Shown one piece after another: positions 42,840 to 51,142 of a stretch of 64,000 nucleotides of DNA. Below the pieces are notes generated by a model. The model was not told where the DNA came from, did not search any database, and worked only from the letters and a program-made list of their open reading frames with translations. The DNA comes from Streptomyces ficellus (GTDB lineage: Bacteria; Actinomycetota; Actinomycetes; Streptomycetales; Streptomycetaceae). The stretch lies in assembly GCF_009739905.1 (NCBI RefSeq), contig NZ_CP034279.1, positions 186,001 to 250,000 of the forward strand. Reading direction: 5' to 3'. The translations under genes were made by a program, and so were the position numbers. How positions within the stretch are numbered: the stretch's first letter is position 1; the number at the start of each line of letters is the position of its first letter.

Positions 42840-44438
42840 ATGACCGCACCCGGCACCGAACCATCAGCCGCTGCCGTACCCGACCAGACCGCCGGCGCCG
42901 GCATCGCCGTCGAGGGCGTCACCAAGCGCTTCGGCGCCGTCCAGGCGCTCGGCGGGGTGACCCTCTCCTTCCCACCCGGCCAGGTGACCGCTCTCATGGG
43001 CGAGAACGGCGCGGGCAAGTCGACCCTGCTGAAGATCATCACCGGTGACCACCAGCCGACCGAGGGACACGTCGTCCTCGACGGCAGCCCGCTGACGCTC
43101 TCCTCACCGCACGAGGCCCGCAGGGCCGGAATCCGCATCATCCCCCAGGAACCCGAGATCATCCCGCACGTCTCGGTCGCCGAGAACGTGTACGCCGGAT
43201 CCCTCCCGCGGAAGCCCGGCCGCCGCCTCGACGGGGCCGAGCTGCGCCGCCGCATCACGGCCGACCTGGTCCGGCTGGGCTTCGAGAAGGTCATCGACCC
43301 CGACCAGCTCGGATCACAACTCAACGCCGCACAGCGCCAGTTGGTGGAGATCCTGCGGGCCCTCACCAGTGAGGCGAAGGTCATCGCCTTCGACGAGCCC
43401 ACCTCGTCGCTGGCCGAGAACGAAGCCGAGGCCCTCTTCGCCCTCATCGACCGCCTGCGGGCACAGGGCATCGCCGTCATCTACGTCTCGCACCGGATGA
43501 AGGAGATCTTCCGCCTGGCCGACCGGATCGCCGTCCTGCGCGACGGCACCGTCGCCGGCGTCCTGGACGCGGGCAGCACGCACGAGGGCGAGGTGGTCCG
43601 CATGATGGTCGGGCGTGACCTGTCGTCCCTATTCGTACGGCAGGACGTCGCAGGCGACGAGGTCGTCCTGCGCCTGGAGAAGGTCACCACCGACGACGTA
43701 CGCGACATCGACCTGGAGGTCCGCGCCGGCGAGGTCGTGGCCCTGGCCGGGCTGATGGGGGCGGGACGCTCCGAGCTGGCCCTCGCGCTCGCCGGCGACC
43801 AGCCGGTGCGGTCCGGCCGCGTCGTCCTGAACGGCCGGCCCCTGCGCCTGCGCAGCCCCAAGGACGCGATCCGGGCCGGCATCGGCCTCGCTCCCGAGGA
43901 ACGCAAGGCCCAGGCGCTCTTCCTGCACCGGAGCATCCGGGACAACACCTCGCTCGTCAGCCTGGACCGGCTGCGCCGCTGGCGCTTCGTCCGCAACGGC
44001 GAGGAGAAGGCCGCGGCACAGGACTTCTCCGACCGGCTGCGCGTACGCACGCCCGACATCGAGCACGAGGTGCGCAAGCTGTCCGGGGGCAATCAGCAGA
44101 AGGTCGTCCTCGCCCGCTGGCTGCTGCGCAAACCCAAGGTCCTGATCCTCGACGAGCCCACCCGCGGTATCGACATCGGTGCCAAGGCCGAGATCTACCG
44201 CATCATCGCCGACCTCGCCCGGGACGGGGTCGCCCTGCTGGTGATCTCCTCCGAGCTGCCCGAGGTACTCGGTCTCGCCGACCGGATCGCCGTGATGCAG
44301 AACGGGCGCATCACCGGCGAACTCACCCGTAACGAGGCCACCGAGGAAGCGATCCTCAACCTCGCCATGGCCGACGACCTGGCTCCCGTCGGCACCGACA
44401 GATCCCGCACCGACTCCGCCGCTGGAGACGCACGATGA
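42840..44438 (+). CDS. sugar ABC transporter ATP-binding protein (tandem ATPase, AraG/RbsA type)
   Basis: A 532-residue protein with two ABC domains. The first has Walker A MGENGAGKSTLLKI and Walker B VIAFDEPTSSLAENE, with the signature loop changed to LNAAQRQLVEI. The second has a degenerate Walker A (GLMGAGRSELAL) and an intact LSGGNQQKVVLARW and LILDEPTRGID. Asymmetric active sites are the rule in the RbsA/AraG/MglA class. ATG at 42840 follows GCGAGGCCTCC, 124 bases after the binding-protein stop. Its stop overlaps the permease start (ATGA). Confidence 0.93.
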   Translation: MTAPGTEPSAAAVPDQTAGAGIAVEGVTKRFGAVQALGGVTLSFPPGQVTALMGENGAGKSTLLKIITGDHQPTEGHVVLDGSPLTLSSPHEARRAGIRIIPQEPEIIPHVSVAENVYAGSLPRKPGRRLDGAELRRRITADLVRLGFEKVIDPDQLGSQLNAAQRQLVEILRALTSEAKVIAFDEPTSSLAENEAEALFALIDRLRAQGIAVIYVSHRMKEIFRLADRIAVLRDGTVAGVLDAGSTHEGEVVRMMVGRDLSSLFVRQDVAGDEVVLRLEKVTTDDVRDIDLEVRAGEVVALAGLMGAGRSELALALAGDQPVRSGRVVLNGRPLRLRSPKDAIRAGIGLAPEERKAQALFLHRSIRDNTSLVSLDRLRRWRFVRNGEEKAAAQDFSDRLRVRTPDIEHEVRKLSGGNQQKVVLARWLLRKPKVLILDEPTRGIDIGAKAEIYRIIADLARDGVALLVISSELPEVLGLADRIAVMQNGRITGELTRNEATEEAILNLAMADDLAPVGTDRSRTDSAAGDAR

Positions 44439-45475
44439 CCACCATCCAGACCCCTGCCCCGACCGACAACACGGCCCCGGCCCCAGCCCCGGCCGGAAAA
44501 CCCGGACGGTTCTGGCTCACCTCGCTCGGCGGACAGAACCTCAGCCTGATCGGCGCGCTGGTCCTGGTACTGGCGCTGTTCGGCATGCTCAACGAGAACT
44601 ACCTGAGCTGGACCAACATCCAGGTCATCGGCGAGGCCGTGACCATCACCGGCCTGCTCGCCATCGTCCAGACCGTCGTCATCATCTGCGGCGGCCTCGA
44701 CATCTCCGTCGGCTCCCAGGCCGGCCTGGCCTCCGTGGTCAGCGCCATGGCGTTCACCAGCACCGGGGCCAATCCCTACCTCGGCATCGCCGCGGCCGTC
44801 GGCATCGGCGTGCTCGTCGGCATCGTCAACGGCATCGTCATCGTGTACGGACGCGTCAACCCCACCATCGCCACACTGGCCGGTCTCGCCGCCTACAAGG
44901 GCGTGGCCCAGCTGGTTTCCGACGGCCGCGCACAGGGTTACGTCCTCAACGATCCCTTCTTCGTCTTCCTCGGCCGTGGCAAGATCGCCGGAATCCCCGT
45001 GATGATCTGGCTCCTCGCCCTGGTCGCCCTCGCCGTGCACGTGATGCTCAAGTACACCGACATCGGGCGCAACCTCTATGCCATCGGCGGCAACGACACC
45101 GCCGCCCGCCTGGCCGGCATCAACATCAACAAGTACCTGGTCGCCGTCTACGCGCTCATCGGCGTCGTCGCGGCCATCGCGGGCATCCTGCTGACCGCCC
45201 GCACCGGTTCCGGCCAGCCCGTCTCGGGCAGCGAGGGCCTGGAGCTCAAGGCCATCACCGCCGCGGCCCTCGGCGGCTGCGCGCTCAAGGGCGGCAAGGG
45301 CGGGGTGGGCGGCACCCTCCTCGCCGTCGCGCTCCTCGGAGCGCTGGAGAACGGTCTGACCGTCGAGGGCATCAACACCTTCTGGCAGAACGTCGCCCAG
45401 GGTGCCCTGCTCGTCGCGGCGGTCGTCATCCAGCAGCGCCGCAGTGGCGAGCGGGCGGTGGGCCTGCCCCACTGA
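44435..45475 (+). CDS. sugar ABC transporter permease (AraH/RbsC type)
   Basis: A 346-residue permease of the BPD_transp_2 family with eight to ten hydrophobic spans. Conserved features include ICGGLDISVGSQAGLASVVS, NGIVIVYGRVNPTIATLAGL, YAIGGNDTAARLAGININKY (EAA-like cytoplasmic loop) and a C-terminal ITAAALGGCALKGGKGGVGG. The start overlaps the ATPase stop. It completes an AraFGH-like importer; no arabinose catabolic gene (araA, araB, araD) lies next to it in the window. Confidence 0.93.
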   Translation: MTTIQTPAPTDNTAPAPAPAGKPGRFWLTSLGGQNLSLIGALVLVLALFGMLNENYLSWTNIQVIGEAVTITGLLAIVQTVVIICGGLDISVGSQAGLASVVSAMAFTSTGANPYLGIAAAVGIGVLVGIVNGIVIVYGRVNPTIATLAGLAAYKGVAQLVSDGRAQGYVLNDPFFVFLGRGKIAGIPVMIWLLALVALAVHVMLKYTDIGRNLYAIGGNDTAARLAGININKYLVAVYALIGVVAAIAGILLTARTGSGQPVSGSEGLELKAITAAALGGCALKGGKGGVGGTLLAVALLGALENGLTVEGINTFWQNVAQGALLVAAVVIQQRRSGERAVGLPH

Positions 45476-45505
45476 CGCCGCGTCGTACGACGCGATCAGC
45501 GGCCC

Positions 45506-45536
45506 GAGGTCCGTCCCGCTCGGCGGGACGGACCTC
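45506..45536. terminator. bidirectional terminator between importer operon and HxlR gene
   Basis: GAGGTCCGTCCCGC (45506-45519) is perfectly complementary to GCGGGACGGACCTC (45523-45536) with a TCG loop: a 14-bp stem between two convergent genes. Confidence 0.85.
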
Positions 45537-45580
45537 GCCCGCGTACCGCCGGCGGCCCACATGGCCCCTCCGGGCGGCCG

Positions 45581-45952
45581 CTACGCCGGTTCGGCGTCCC
45601 TGATCTCGTCGAGGTGGTCCTCGACCCAGTTGCGCAACATCGCCAGCGGCTCCGCCACACTGCGGCCGAGCGCCGTGAGCGCGTACTCGACGTGCAGCGG
45701 CACGGCGGGGTAGACGGTCCGGTCGACGAAACCCTTGTCCTCCAGGCGCCGGAGCGTGCTGGTGAGGACCTTCGGACTGATGCCCTCCAGACGCCGCTGG
45801 AGGACACCGAACCGCTGCGGGCCCGCCTCCATGGCGCCAATCGCCAGCGCGGACCACTTGTTGGCGAGCAGATCCAGCACCTCGCGGCACGGACATTGCG
45901 CCGCGTACACGTCGTGGTGATCGTGCCGCTCCGTCGTGCACCCCATGACCAT
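45581..45952 (-). CDS. HxlR-family transcriptional regulator
   Basis: A 123-residue winged-helix regulator. The family hallmark is CPCREVLDLLANKWSALAIG followed by RFGVLQRRLEGISPKVLTST, RRLEDKGFVDRTVYPAVPLH and EYALTALGRSVAEPLAML. The Cys residues near the N-terminus (CTTERHD and CPC) suit redox or quinone sensing as in YodB/QorR proteins. ATG at 45952 (or 45946) follows GGGGGG. It is divergent from a quinone-oxidoreductase-like gene, and a palindromic operator lies between them, so autoregulation and repression of the neighbour are likely. Confidence 0.9.
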   Translation of the reverse strand: MVMGCTTERHDHHDVYAAQCPCREVLDLLANKWSALAIGAMEAGPQRFGVLQRRLEGISPKVLTSTLRRLEDKGFVDRTVYPAVPLHVEYALTALGRSVAEPLAMLRNWVEDHLDEIRDAEPA

Positions 45953-45987
45953 GGACCGCACCCCCCGTCTCTTGTGTCCCACCTCAA

Positions 45988-46024
45988 TACTTCCCGACAG
46001 GAAGTACCTGCCCTTGCAGGTTAC
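45988..46024. promoter_or_regulatory. probable HxlR operator (two adjacent palindromes)
   Basis: TACTTCC-CGACA-GGAAGTA (45988-46006) is followed at once by CCTGC-CCTT-GCAGG (46007-46020) and TTAC. This lies between the divergent HxlR and oxidoreductase genes. A near copy occurs at 50616-50651. Confidence 0.8.
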
Positions 46025-46185
46025 TACTCCCCCGGAGATACGTTGCGACGCGTGGCCACGGCTCGCCTCCACCGCTTCACGGACCCCGGCGGGGAGAGTG
46101 GCCCTCGGCGGCCCTCCCCCCGCACACCCCAACGGGAAGGAGCACCGCCCGGCCGCACGGACGACAGACACGAGAGGAAAGAACG

Positions 46186-47220
46186 ATGCGAGAAGCCCCC
46201 TTCGAGACCATGCCGGCGGTCGCCTGCCGCAGGAGCCTGCCGGTCGAGGACCCCGAGAGCCTGGTGGACGTCGAACTCCCGCTGCCCGAGCCCGGTCCGC
46301 GCGACCTCCTTGTCCGGGTGGAGGCCATCGCGGTCAACCCCGTGGACTACAAGGTGCGCCGCAACAGCGACCCGGGCGGCGAGCCCAAGGTGCTGGGGTG
46401 GGACGCCGCGGGCACCGTGGTGGCCGTGGGTGAAGAGGTCGAACGGTTCGCCGTCGGCGACGAGGTCTTCTACGCCGGTGCCATCGACCGGCCGGGAGCC
46501 AACGCACGCTTCCACGCCGTCGACGAGAGCCTCGTCGGCCGGAAGCCGGCCACACTGTCCTTCACCGAGGCGGCGGCGCTGCCGCTGACCTCGCTCACCG
46601 CGTGGGAAGGCCTCTTCGAACGCCTGGGCCTCCAGGAGGGCGACCGGGAGAGCTCCGGCACCCTGCTGGTCACCGCGGCGGCCGGCGGCGTCGGGGCGAT
46701 GGTGGCACAACTGGCACGCGCTCTGACCGGCCTGACGGTGGTGGGCACCGCCTCACGGCCGGAGACCGAGGAGTTCGCTCGCCGGATGGGCGTCGCCCAC
46801 ATCGTCGACCACCACCGGCCGCTGCCCCCACAACTGGCCGAAGTGGCACCGGGCGGAGTCGATTACGTATTCAGCACGGCCGGGACGGACCAGAACCTCG
46901 CGGCCTACGGCGATGTGCTCAAGCCGTTCGGCCGGATCGTCGCCATCGACGACTTCGGCCCGGTGGACATCGGTGTGCTGAAGTCAAAGAGCATCTCCTT
47001 CCACTGGGAGCTGATGTTCACCCACTCCCTGTACCGGACCCCGGACCGGGCGGCCCAGCACCGCATCCTGACCCGGGTCGCCGAACTCGTGGACGAGGGC
47101 GTTCTCACCACCACCGCGACGAGGGACCTCGGCACCATCAACGCCGCCCACCTCCGCGAGGCGCACAGGGTCATGGAGTCCGGGAGCGCGATCGGCAAGA
47201 TCACCATGACGGGTTTCTGA
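46186..47220 (+). CDS. zinc-binding alcohol dehydrogenase / quinone oxidoreductase-like protein
   Basis: A 344-residue MDR-superfamily reductase without zinc-ligand Cys clusters, so of the quinone oxidoreductase group. Signatures: VNPVDYKVRR, VLGWDAAGTVVAVGEEVERF, LTAWEGLFERLG, Rossmann LLVTAAAGGVGAMVAQLARA and the late AAHLREAHRVMESGSAIGKI. It should reduce quinones or enones with NADPH. ATG at 46186 follows GAGAGGAAAGAACG. The divergent HxlR regulator and the operator in between suggest induction by quinone or electrophile stress. Confidence 0.9.
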   Translation: MREAPFETMPAVACRRSLPVEDPESLVDVELPLPEPGPRDLLVRVEAIAVNPVDYKVRRNSDPGGEPKVLGWDAAGTVVAVGEEVERFAVGDEVFYAGAIDRPGANARFHAVDESLVGRKPATLSFTEAAALPLTSLTAWEGLFERLGLQEGDRESSGTLLVTAAAGGVGAMVAQLARALTGLTVVGTASRPETEEFARRMGVAHIVDHHRPLPPQLAEVAPGGVDYVFSTAGTDQNLAAYGDVLKPFGRIVAIDDFGPVDIGVLKSKSISFHWELMFTHSLYRTPDRAAQHRILTRVAELVDEGVLTTTATRDLGTINAAHLREAHRVMESGSAIGKITMTGF

Positions 47221-47226
47221 CCGCTC

Positions 47227-47250
47227 GCCCGGTCAGACGACTGGCCGGGC
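47227..47250 (+). terminator. probable terminator of the oxidoreductase gene
   Basis: GCCCGGTCA (47227-47235) pairs with TGGCCGGGC (47242-47250) through one T-G wobble and a 6-base loop, just after the stop. Confidence 0.6.
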
Positions 47251-47500
47251 CGCTTTAGCCGATCGTTACACTCCGACCCTCCAACTTGGCTGGATCTACA
47301 CACCCTTCACCACGTACCTTCACTGGTACGTCTTGACCGGCACCGGCGTTGCCGTGCCGTGACGCCTCTTGGACCAGGACATCAACCTGTTTCCGACAGC
47401 CGGAGCGCCGGCGGCGTCCCCCGGCGCCGTGAATCCGCGAGATCCGCGAGGCACGCGCCGATGGCCGGAAGACGCGTCGGATCCCGTCGACAGGAGTCCT

Positions 47501-48376
47501 GTGAGCACCGTTCTTTGCCCTCGCTGCGGCGACAGCTTCCAGTGCGCATGCCGGCCGGACGCCGGTAGCGAGGGGACGGGAACCATCGCGGCGCCCGTCG
47601 AGTTCGAGCAGGAGTGGATCAGACCGTACCTCGCCACGAGTGATGTTCCGTCAGGACGGATACCGGTGTCCCCAGCGGCATGGACTGCGGCGGAGGAGAT
47701 GCGGAACAACGGCCCGCAGCACTCGTCCGGGGAAACCCGGTCCCGCACGGCGGGGCGCGGGAGGGCGCGCTCGGGGGCGCGCCGGCGCCGCAAGCGGACC
47801 GGCCGTCTGCCGCTGACCGCCGCCGTGGCCGCCCTCCTCTGTTCCGCCGCGTTCGCGGGCGGCTTCTGGATGGTGAAGGGCACGGACCCCCGGGCGGCGG
47901 ACGAGCGGCCGTCCACCGCGCTGGTGGAGGACCCCGATGGTCCGGCGACGTCCACACCGGCCGGTGACGCCGGCGCCCCGCCCGCCGGCGTGCCCGATCC
48001 GGGCTCCCCGTCACACGTGCGCGGCCTGGCCCGCCAGCCGCACCCTTCGTCGGGCGCTGCCTCCGCGTCCCCCTCGGCCACCGGCACCGGTACACCGACC
48101 GCCACCTCCTCCCCCGGCACCCCTTCGGCATCGGCCGCCCCCTCGACCGCTCCGGCCGGGCCCACGCTGTCCCGGCACGACCGGGGACCCGAGGTCACCG
48201 AGCTCCAGCAGCGATTCACCCACCTCGGGTTGTGGCACCATCCGGTGCGGGACCACTACAACCAGCACCTCCAGAACACGGTCGCGCGGTTCCAGGAGAC
48301 GCACGGTATCCAGGAGGACCCGACGGGCGTATACGGTCCGGCCACCCGGCGGGTGCTGGAATCCATGACTCCCTGA
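47501..48376 (+). CDS. membrane protein with C-terminal peptidoglycan-binding domain
   Basis: A 291-residue protein; GTG at 47501 follows ACAGGAGTCCT. It begins with a Cys-rich motif (VLCPRCGDSFQCACRPD) that could bind zinc. A basic stretch precedes one transmembrane helix (PLTAAVAALLCSAAFAGGFW, about residues 100-120), and a Pro/Ser/Thr/Ala-rich linker leads to a PG_binding_1 domain (about 225-291: GPEVTELQQRFTHLGLW ... VARFQETHGIQEDPTGVYG). The domain would sit in the cell wall, with the Cys motif in the cytoplasm. Common in Streptomyces; role unknown. Confidence 0.85.
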   Translation: MSTVLCPRCGDSFQCACRPDAGSEGTGTIAAPVEFEQEWIRPYLATSDVPSGRIPVSPAAWTAAEEMRNNGPQHSSGETRSRTAGRGRARSGARRRRKRTGRLPLTAAVAALLCSAAFAGGFWMVKGTDPRAADERPSTALVEDPDGPATSTPAGDAGAPPAGVPDPGSPSHVRGLARQPHPSSGAASASPSATGTGTPTATSSPGTPSASAAPSTAPAGPTLSRHDRGPEVTELQQRFTHLGLWHHPVRDHYNQHLQNTVARFQETHGIQEDPTGVYGPATRRVLESMTP

Positions 48377-48456
48377 CTCCCCGGGGCTTGCCCACGGCCG
48401 GGAAACCTCAAGCCCGGCCGTCGGCGTTCCGTCGCCCCGCGTTCACCCGCCCGCCG

Positions 48457-48474
48457 CGTGTTCACGCAAACATC
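48457..48474. promoter_or_regulatory. variant LacI-type operator before the phosphoesterase
   Basis: CGTGTTCACGCAAACATC matches 14 of 18 positions of GATGTTTACGTAAACATC and keeps the central ACG and AAACATC half. It lies 35 bases before the start codon. Confidence 0.6.
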
Positions 48475-48508
48475 GTTGTGTCCGTCCCCCAGAGACCGAG
48501 GATGCAAC

Positions 48509-49522
48509 ATGAAACGCAGAACGCTGCTCAGCTCGTCGGCCGGCGCCATGGCGCTCGCCGTCACCGCGCCCGTGCCCGCGGTCGCGCGCCCGGGCGGGAA
48601 CGCGGCCCGGCCGCTGTCCACCTTCAACGTCATCAGCGACATCCAGGGCGACCTGGGCGACCTGGCCGCCGCGCTCACCGACATCGGGGCGACCGCCCCG
48701 GGCAGCACGGGCCTTGCCGTCGCCGGTGACATCACGCCCCGCGGGTACGACGCGGAGTACGCCGCCGTACGACGGGTCGTCGACCGCGGCCCGATCCCGC
48801 GCGAAGTCGCCTGGGCCATCGGCAACCACGAGTTCTACGTGCCCAAGTACGCCGACCCGCAGGCCCTGGCCCTGGAGACCTGGCCCAACGGCACCACCGA
48901 GGACTCGCTGTTCCGCAGCTTCTTCCGGTTCGCCGGGCGTTCCAGCGTCTACGCCGAGACGACCTTCGGCGGCATCCCGGTGCTCACCATCGGGACCGAG
49001 CGGTACATGCACTACCACGACCCCAAACTGTGGGACGAGGTCTGGCTGAGTGGGGCGCAGTTGCGATGGCTCGAAGAGCGGCTGCGGTACTGGGCGCGGC
49101 GCCGCAAGCCGGTCATGGTGATCGCCCACCATCCGCTGCCCGACACGGTCTCCGGGACCCGGAACAAGCTGTACCGCACGGACTACCTCCAGGCGGACGC
49201 GCTCCTGGGCGTGCTCGGCCGCCACCGCGACGTGTTCCTCTTCACCGGACACACCCACTGGGACCTGAACCTCTCCGACTGGTACGTGCGCCGGGTGGTC
49301 CCGGGCACGGCGAACCTCGACGGCTTCCCGGTCATCAACACCGGAGCCGTACAGACGGGTTTCGCGGACGACGGGCGCGGCGGTGAGACCACCGTCCCGG
49401 GCCGGTTCAATCAGGGCCTCCAGGTGGACGTGTTCCGCGACAGGGTGGTCGTCAAGGCGCGTGACTTCGCGGCCCGCAGATGGCTGAAGCAGGTCACCGT
49501 GCCCCTCTTCACCACGGCCTGA
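48509..49522 (+). CDS. secreted metallophosphoesterase
   Basis: A 337-residue calcineurin-like phosphoesterase. ATG at 48509 follows CGAGGATGCAAC. The signal MKRRTLLSSSAGAMALAVTA has a twin-arginine-like start and cleavage near PAVA. Metal-site motifs in order: FNVISDIQGD, VAGDITPRG, AIGNHEFY, VIAHHPLPD and GHTHWDLN, the complete binuclear set (the usual DxH is DIQ here). Substrate is not evident; phosphate monoesters or diesters outside the cell. The operator shared with the galactanase genes suggests a link to polysaccharide use. Confidence 0.88.
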   Translation: MKRRTLLSSSAGAMALAVTAPVPAVARPGGNAARPLSTFNVISDIQGDLGDLAAALTDIGATAPGSTGLAVAGDITPRGYDAEYAAVRRVVDRGPIPREVAWAIGNHEFYVPKYADPQALALETWPNGTTEDSLFRSFFRFAGRSSVYAETTFGGIPVLTIGTERYMHYHDPKLWDEVWLSGAQLRWLEERLRYWARRRKPVMVIAHHPLPDTVSGTRNKLYRTDYLQADALLGVLGRHRDVFLFTGHTHWDLNLSDWYVRRVVPGTANLDGFPVINTGAVQTGFADDGRGGETTVPGRFNQGLQVDVFRDRVVVKARDFAARRWLKQVTVPLFTTA

Positions 49523-49667
49523 CGGGCAGGGCCGTCGCGCCCCGCGAGTGCGGCGGCACACCCGTGCGGGCGCGGCCGGCCGGCGCTCGCCGGGTTCCCA
49601 CCGACTGCCCTCGGCGGGGCCGTCAGCGCCGGCCACCCCGTGATGAGAGGCGCCTGTCCGCTTGTGA

Positions 49668-49685
49668 AGAGTGCTGTGTACACTC
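49668..49685. promoter_or_regulatory. possible operator near the DeoR gene start
   Basis: GAGTG and CACTC flank CTGTGTA, forming an inverted repeat 45-60 bases before the DeoR start; it could be an autoregulatory site. Confidence 0.4.
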
Positions 49686-49729
49686 GGCCGACGAATCGGG
49701 CTGTGCGCGACAGTATCGGGGATGGCATC

Positions 49730-50539
49730 GTGACCGGAGCAGCACCACTCGCACCGCAGCGGAGGGCGTTGATCCTCGACATCGTGCGCCGTGAGGGGGC
49801 CGTGCGGGTGACCGAGCTCGTGGAGCGGCTCGGGGTCTCCAACATGACGATCCGCCGTGATCTGGAGGTGCTGGTACGGACCGGCTCGGTGGAGAAGGTG
49901 CACGGGGGCGCGGTCATGGCCTCCGCGACCACCGCGGACGAGCCGGCGTTCGAGACGAAGTCCGCCCTGGAGTCGGCCGCCAAGGCCGCGGTGGCCCGTG
50001 CGGCGGCCGGACTCGTGCAGCCGGGCAGTGTCGTCGCGCTCGCGGGAGGGACGACGGTCTTCGCCGTCGCGCACTTGCTCCGCGAGATTCCCCGGCTCAC
50101 GGTGGTGACGAACTCCCTGCCGGTGGCCGAACTCCTCCGGCCGTCCGTCGGGGCGCAGGCCGACTCCGCCCCGACGCTCCTGCTGACCGGCGGTGCCCCG
50201 ACGAAGTCGGCTTCCCTGGTGGGGCCGCTGGCGGACCAGGCGATCCGTTCCCTGCAGGTCGATCTCCTGATCGCCGGCGCCCACGGCGTCTCGGAACGCG
50301 CGGGGGCGACCACACCGAACCTCGCGGAGGCGGAGACCAACCGTGCGCTGATCTCCTCGGCCGGCCGGGTGGCCGTCGTCGCCGATCACAGCAAGTGGGG
50401 CGTCGTGGGTCTCAGCCGCTTCGCGGCACTGTCCGAGATCGACTACTTCGTGTCGGACGACGGCCTGGCACCGGAGGCCCGTTCGGTACTGGAGGAGCAC
50501 GTGGGCCAGGTGATCCTGGGAGAGACGGAAGCGGCCTGA
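49730..50539 (+). CDS. DeoR/GlpR-family sugar-responsive regulator
   Basis: About 269 residues from GTG 49730. The N-terminal helix-turn-helix is typical: RRALILDIVRREGAVRVTEL, VERLGVSNMTIRRDLEVL and VEKVHGGAV. The C-terminal DeoRC domain, a sugar-phosphate-isomerase-like sensor, has ETKSALESAAKAAVARAAAG, VALAGGTTVFAVA, VVTNSLPVAELL, LIAGAHGVSERAG and VVADHSKWG. These repressors respond to phosphorylated sugars. No catabolic gene follows directly; it may act on the carbohydrate genes from 51 kb onward or elsewhere. Confidence 0.9.
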   Translation: MTGAAPLAPQRRALILDIVRREGAVRVTELVERLGVSNMTIRRDLEVLVRTGSVEKVHGGAVMASATTADEPAFETKSALESAAKAAVARAAAGLVQPGSVVALAGGTTVFAVAHLLREIPRLTVVTNSLPVAELLRPSVGAQADSAPTLLLTGGAPTKSASLVGPLADQAIRSLQVDLLIAGAHGVSERAGATTPNLAEAETNRALISSAGRVAVVADHSKWGVVGLSRFAALSEIDYFVSDDGLAPEARSVLEEHVGQVILGETEAA

Positions 50540-50615
50540 CGGTCGACCCCGCGGCCTCGGGCTCGCCGGGGCGCGGTGTCGACGGTGGCGCGCACCGGTC
50601 CCGCACGGCCGCCCG

Positions 50616-50651
50616 CTTTCCGCAGGGAAAGTAGGTCTCCTTGCGGGTAAC
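50616..50651. promoter_or_regulatory. second copy of the probable HxlR operator
   Basis: CTTTCC-GCA-GGGAAAG (50616-50631) followed by TAGGTCTCCTTGCGGGTAAC lines up with CTTCCCGACAGGAAG and TACCTGCCCTTGCAGGTTAC at 45990-46024. It is 105 bases before the monooxygenase start. Confidence 0.7.
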
Positions 50652-50756
50652 CAGGGGGTGGTCCCTAGGGTCGGACACACCGAACCGGCCGTACGAACCG
50701 GTCGTGCCGTGCCGGCGTCCCGGCCCGGCCTTGGATGACCGACAAGGAGAGTCACC

Positions 50757-51074
50757 GTGACCCGCTCCGAGCCTCACCGAACCATCGTCGCCCTCGCGCG
50801 TGTGAAAGCGCGCCGCTCACAGCGGGAGGCGCTGCGGGACGCGCTGGTGACACTGGTCGAACCGTCCCGCGCCGAGCCGGGCTGCTCCGACTACACGCTG
50901 TTCGAGCTGCACGACGAGCCCGGCACCTTCTACGTGCGCGAGACCTGGGACGACCAGGCGGCACTCGACTTCCACCGCGCGACGCCCCACTTCCGGGCCT
51001 TCGCGGCCCGCTTCGACGAGCTGCTGGACGAACCGATCCGGCTGACCCGGCTCCGGGCCGTACCTCTCGCCTGA
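50757..51074 (+). CDS. antibiotic biosynthesis monooxygenase (ABM)-family protein
   Basis: A 105-residue ferredoxin-like ABM protein. GTG at 50757 follows CAAGGAGAGTCACC. Signatures: VALARVKARRSQREALRDAL, SRAEPGCSDYTLFELHDEPG and YVRETWDDQAALDFHRATPH, ending RFDELLDEPI. Small ABM proteins of the YgiN type oxidise quinols or related electron-rich substrates with O2 and no cofactor. The HxlR-type operator upstream suggests it belongs to the same quinone-stress response as the oxidoreductase at 46186. Confidence 0.9.
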   Translation: MTRSEPHRTIVALARVKARRSQREALRDALVTLVEPSRAEPGCSDYTLFELHDEPGTFYVRETWDDQAALDFHRATPHFRAFAARFDELLDEPIRLTRLRAVPLA

Positions 51075-51080
51075 CGGCTT

Positions 51081-51111
51081 CGTCCGGCCAGGCGGCGCGC
51101 CTGGCCGGACG
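51081..51111. terminator. bidirectional terminator between ABM and ABC operon
   Basis: CGTCCGGCCAGGCG (51081-51094) is perfectly complementary to CGCCTGGCCGGACG (51098-51111) around a 3-base loop, between two convergent genes. Confidence 0.88.
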
Positions 51112-51142
51112 AGGCCACCGGTCGGGGTTCCCGCATCCGCCG

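Noticed and set aside
44195..45562. 455-codon minus-strand frame opposite the AraH-type permease
   Set aside because: Shadow of the permease and ATPase genes; acidic, low-complexity translation with no ribosome site.
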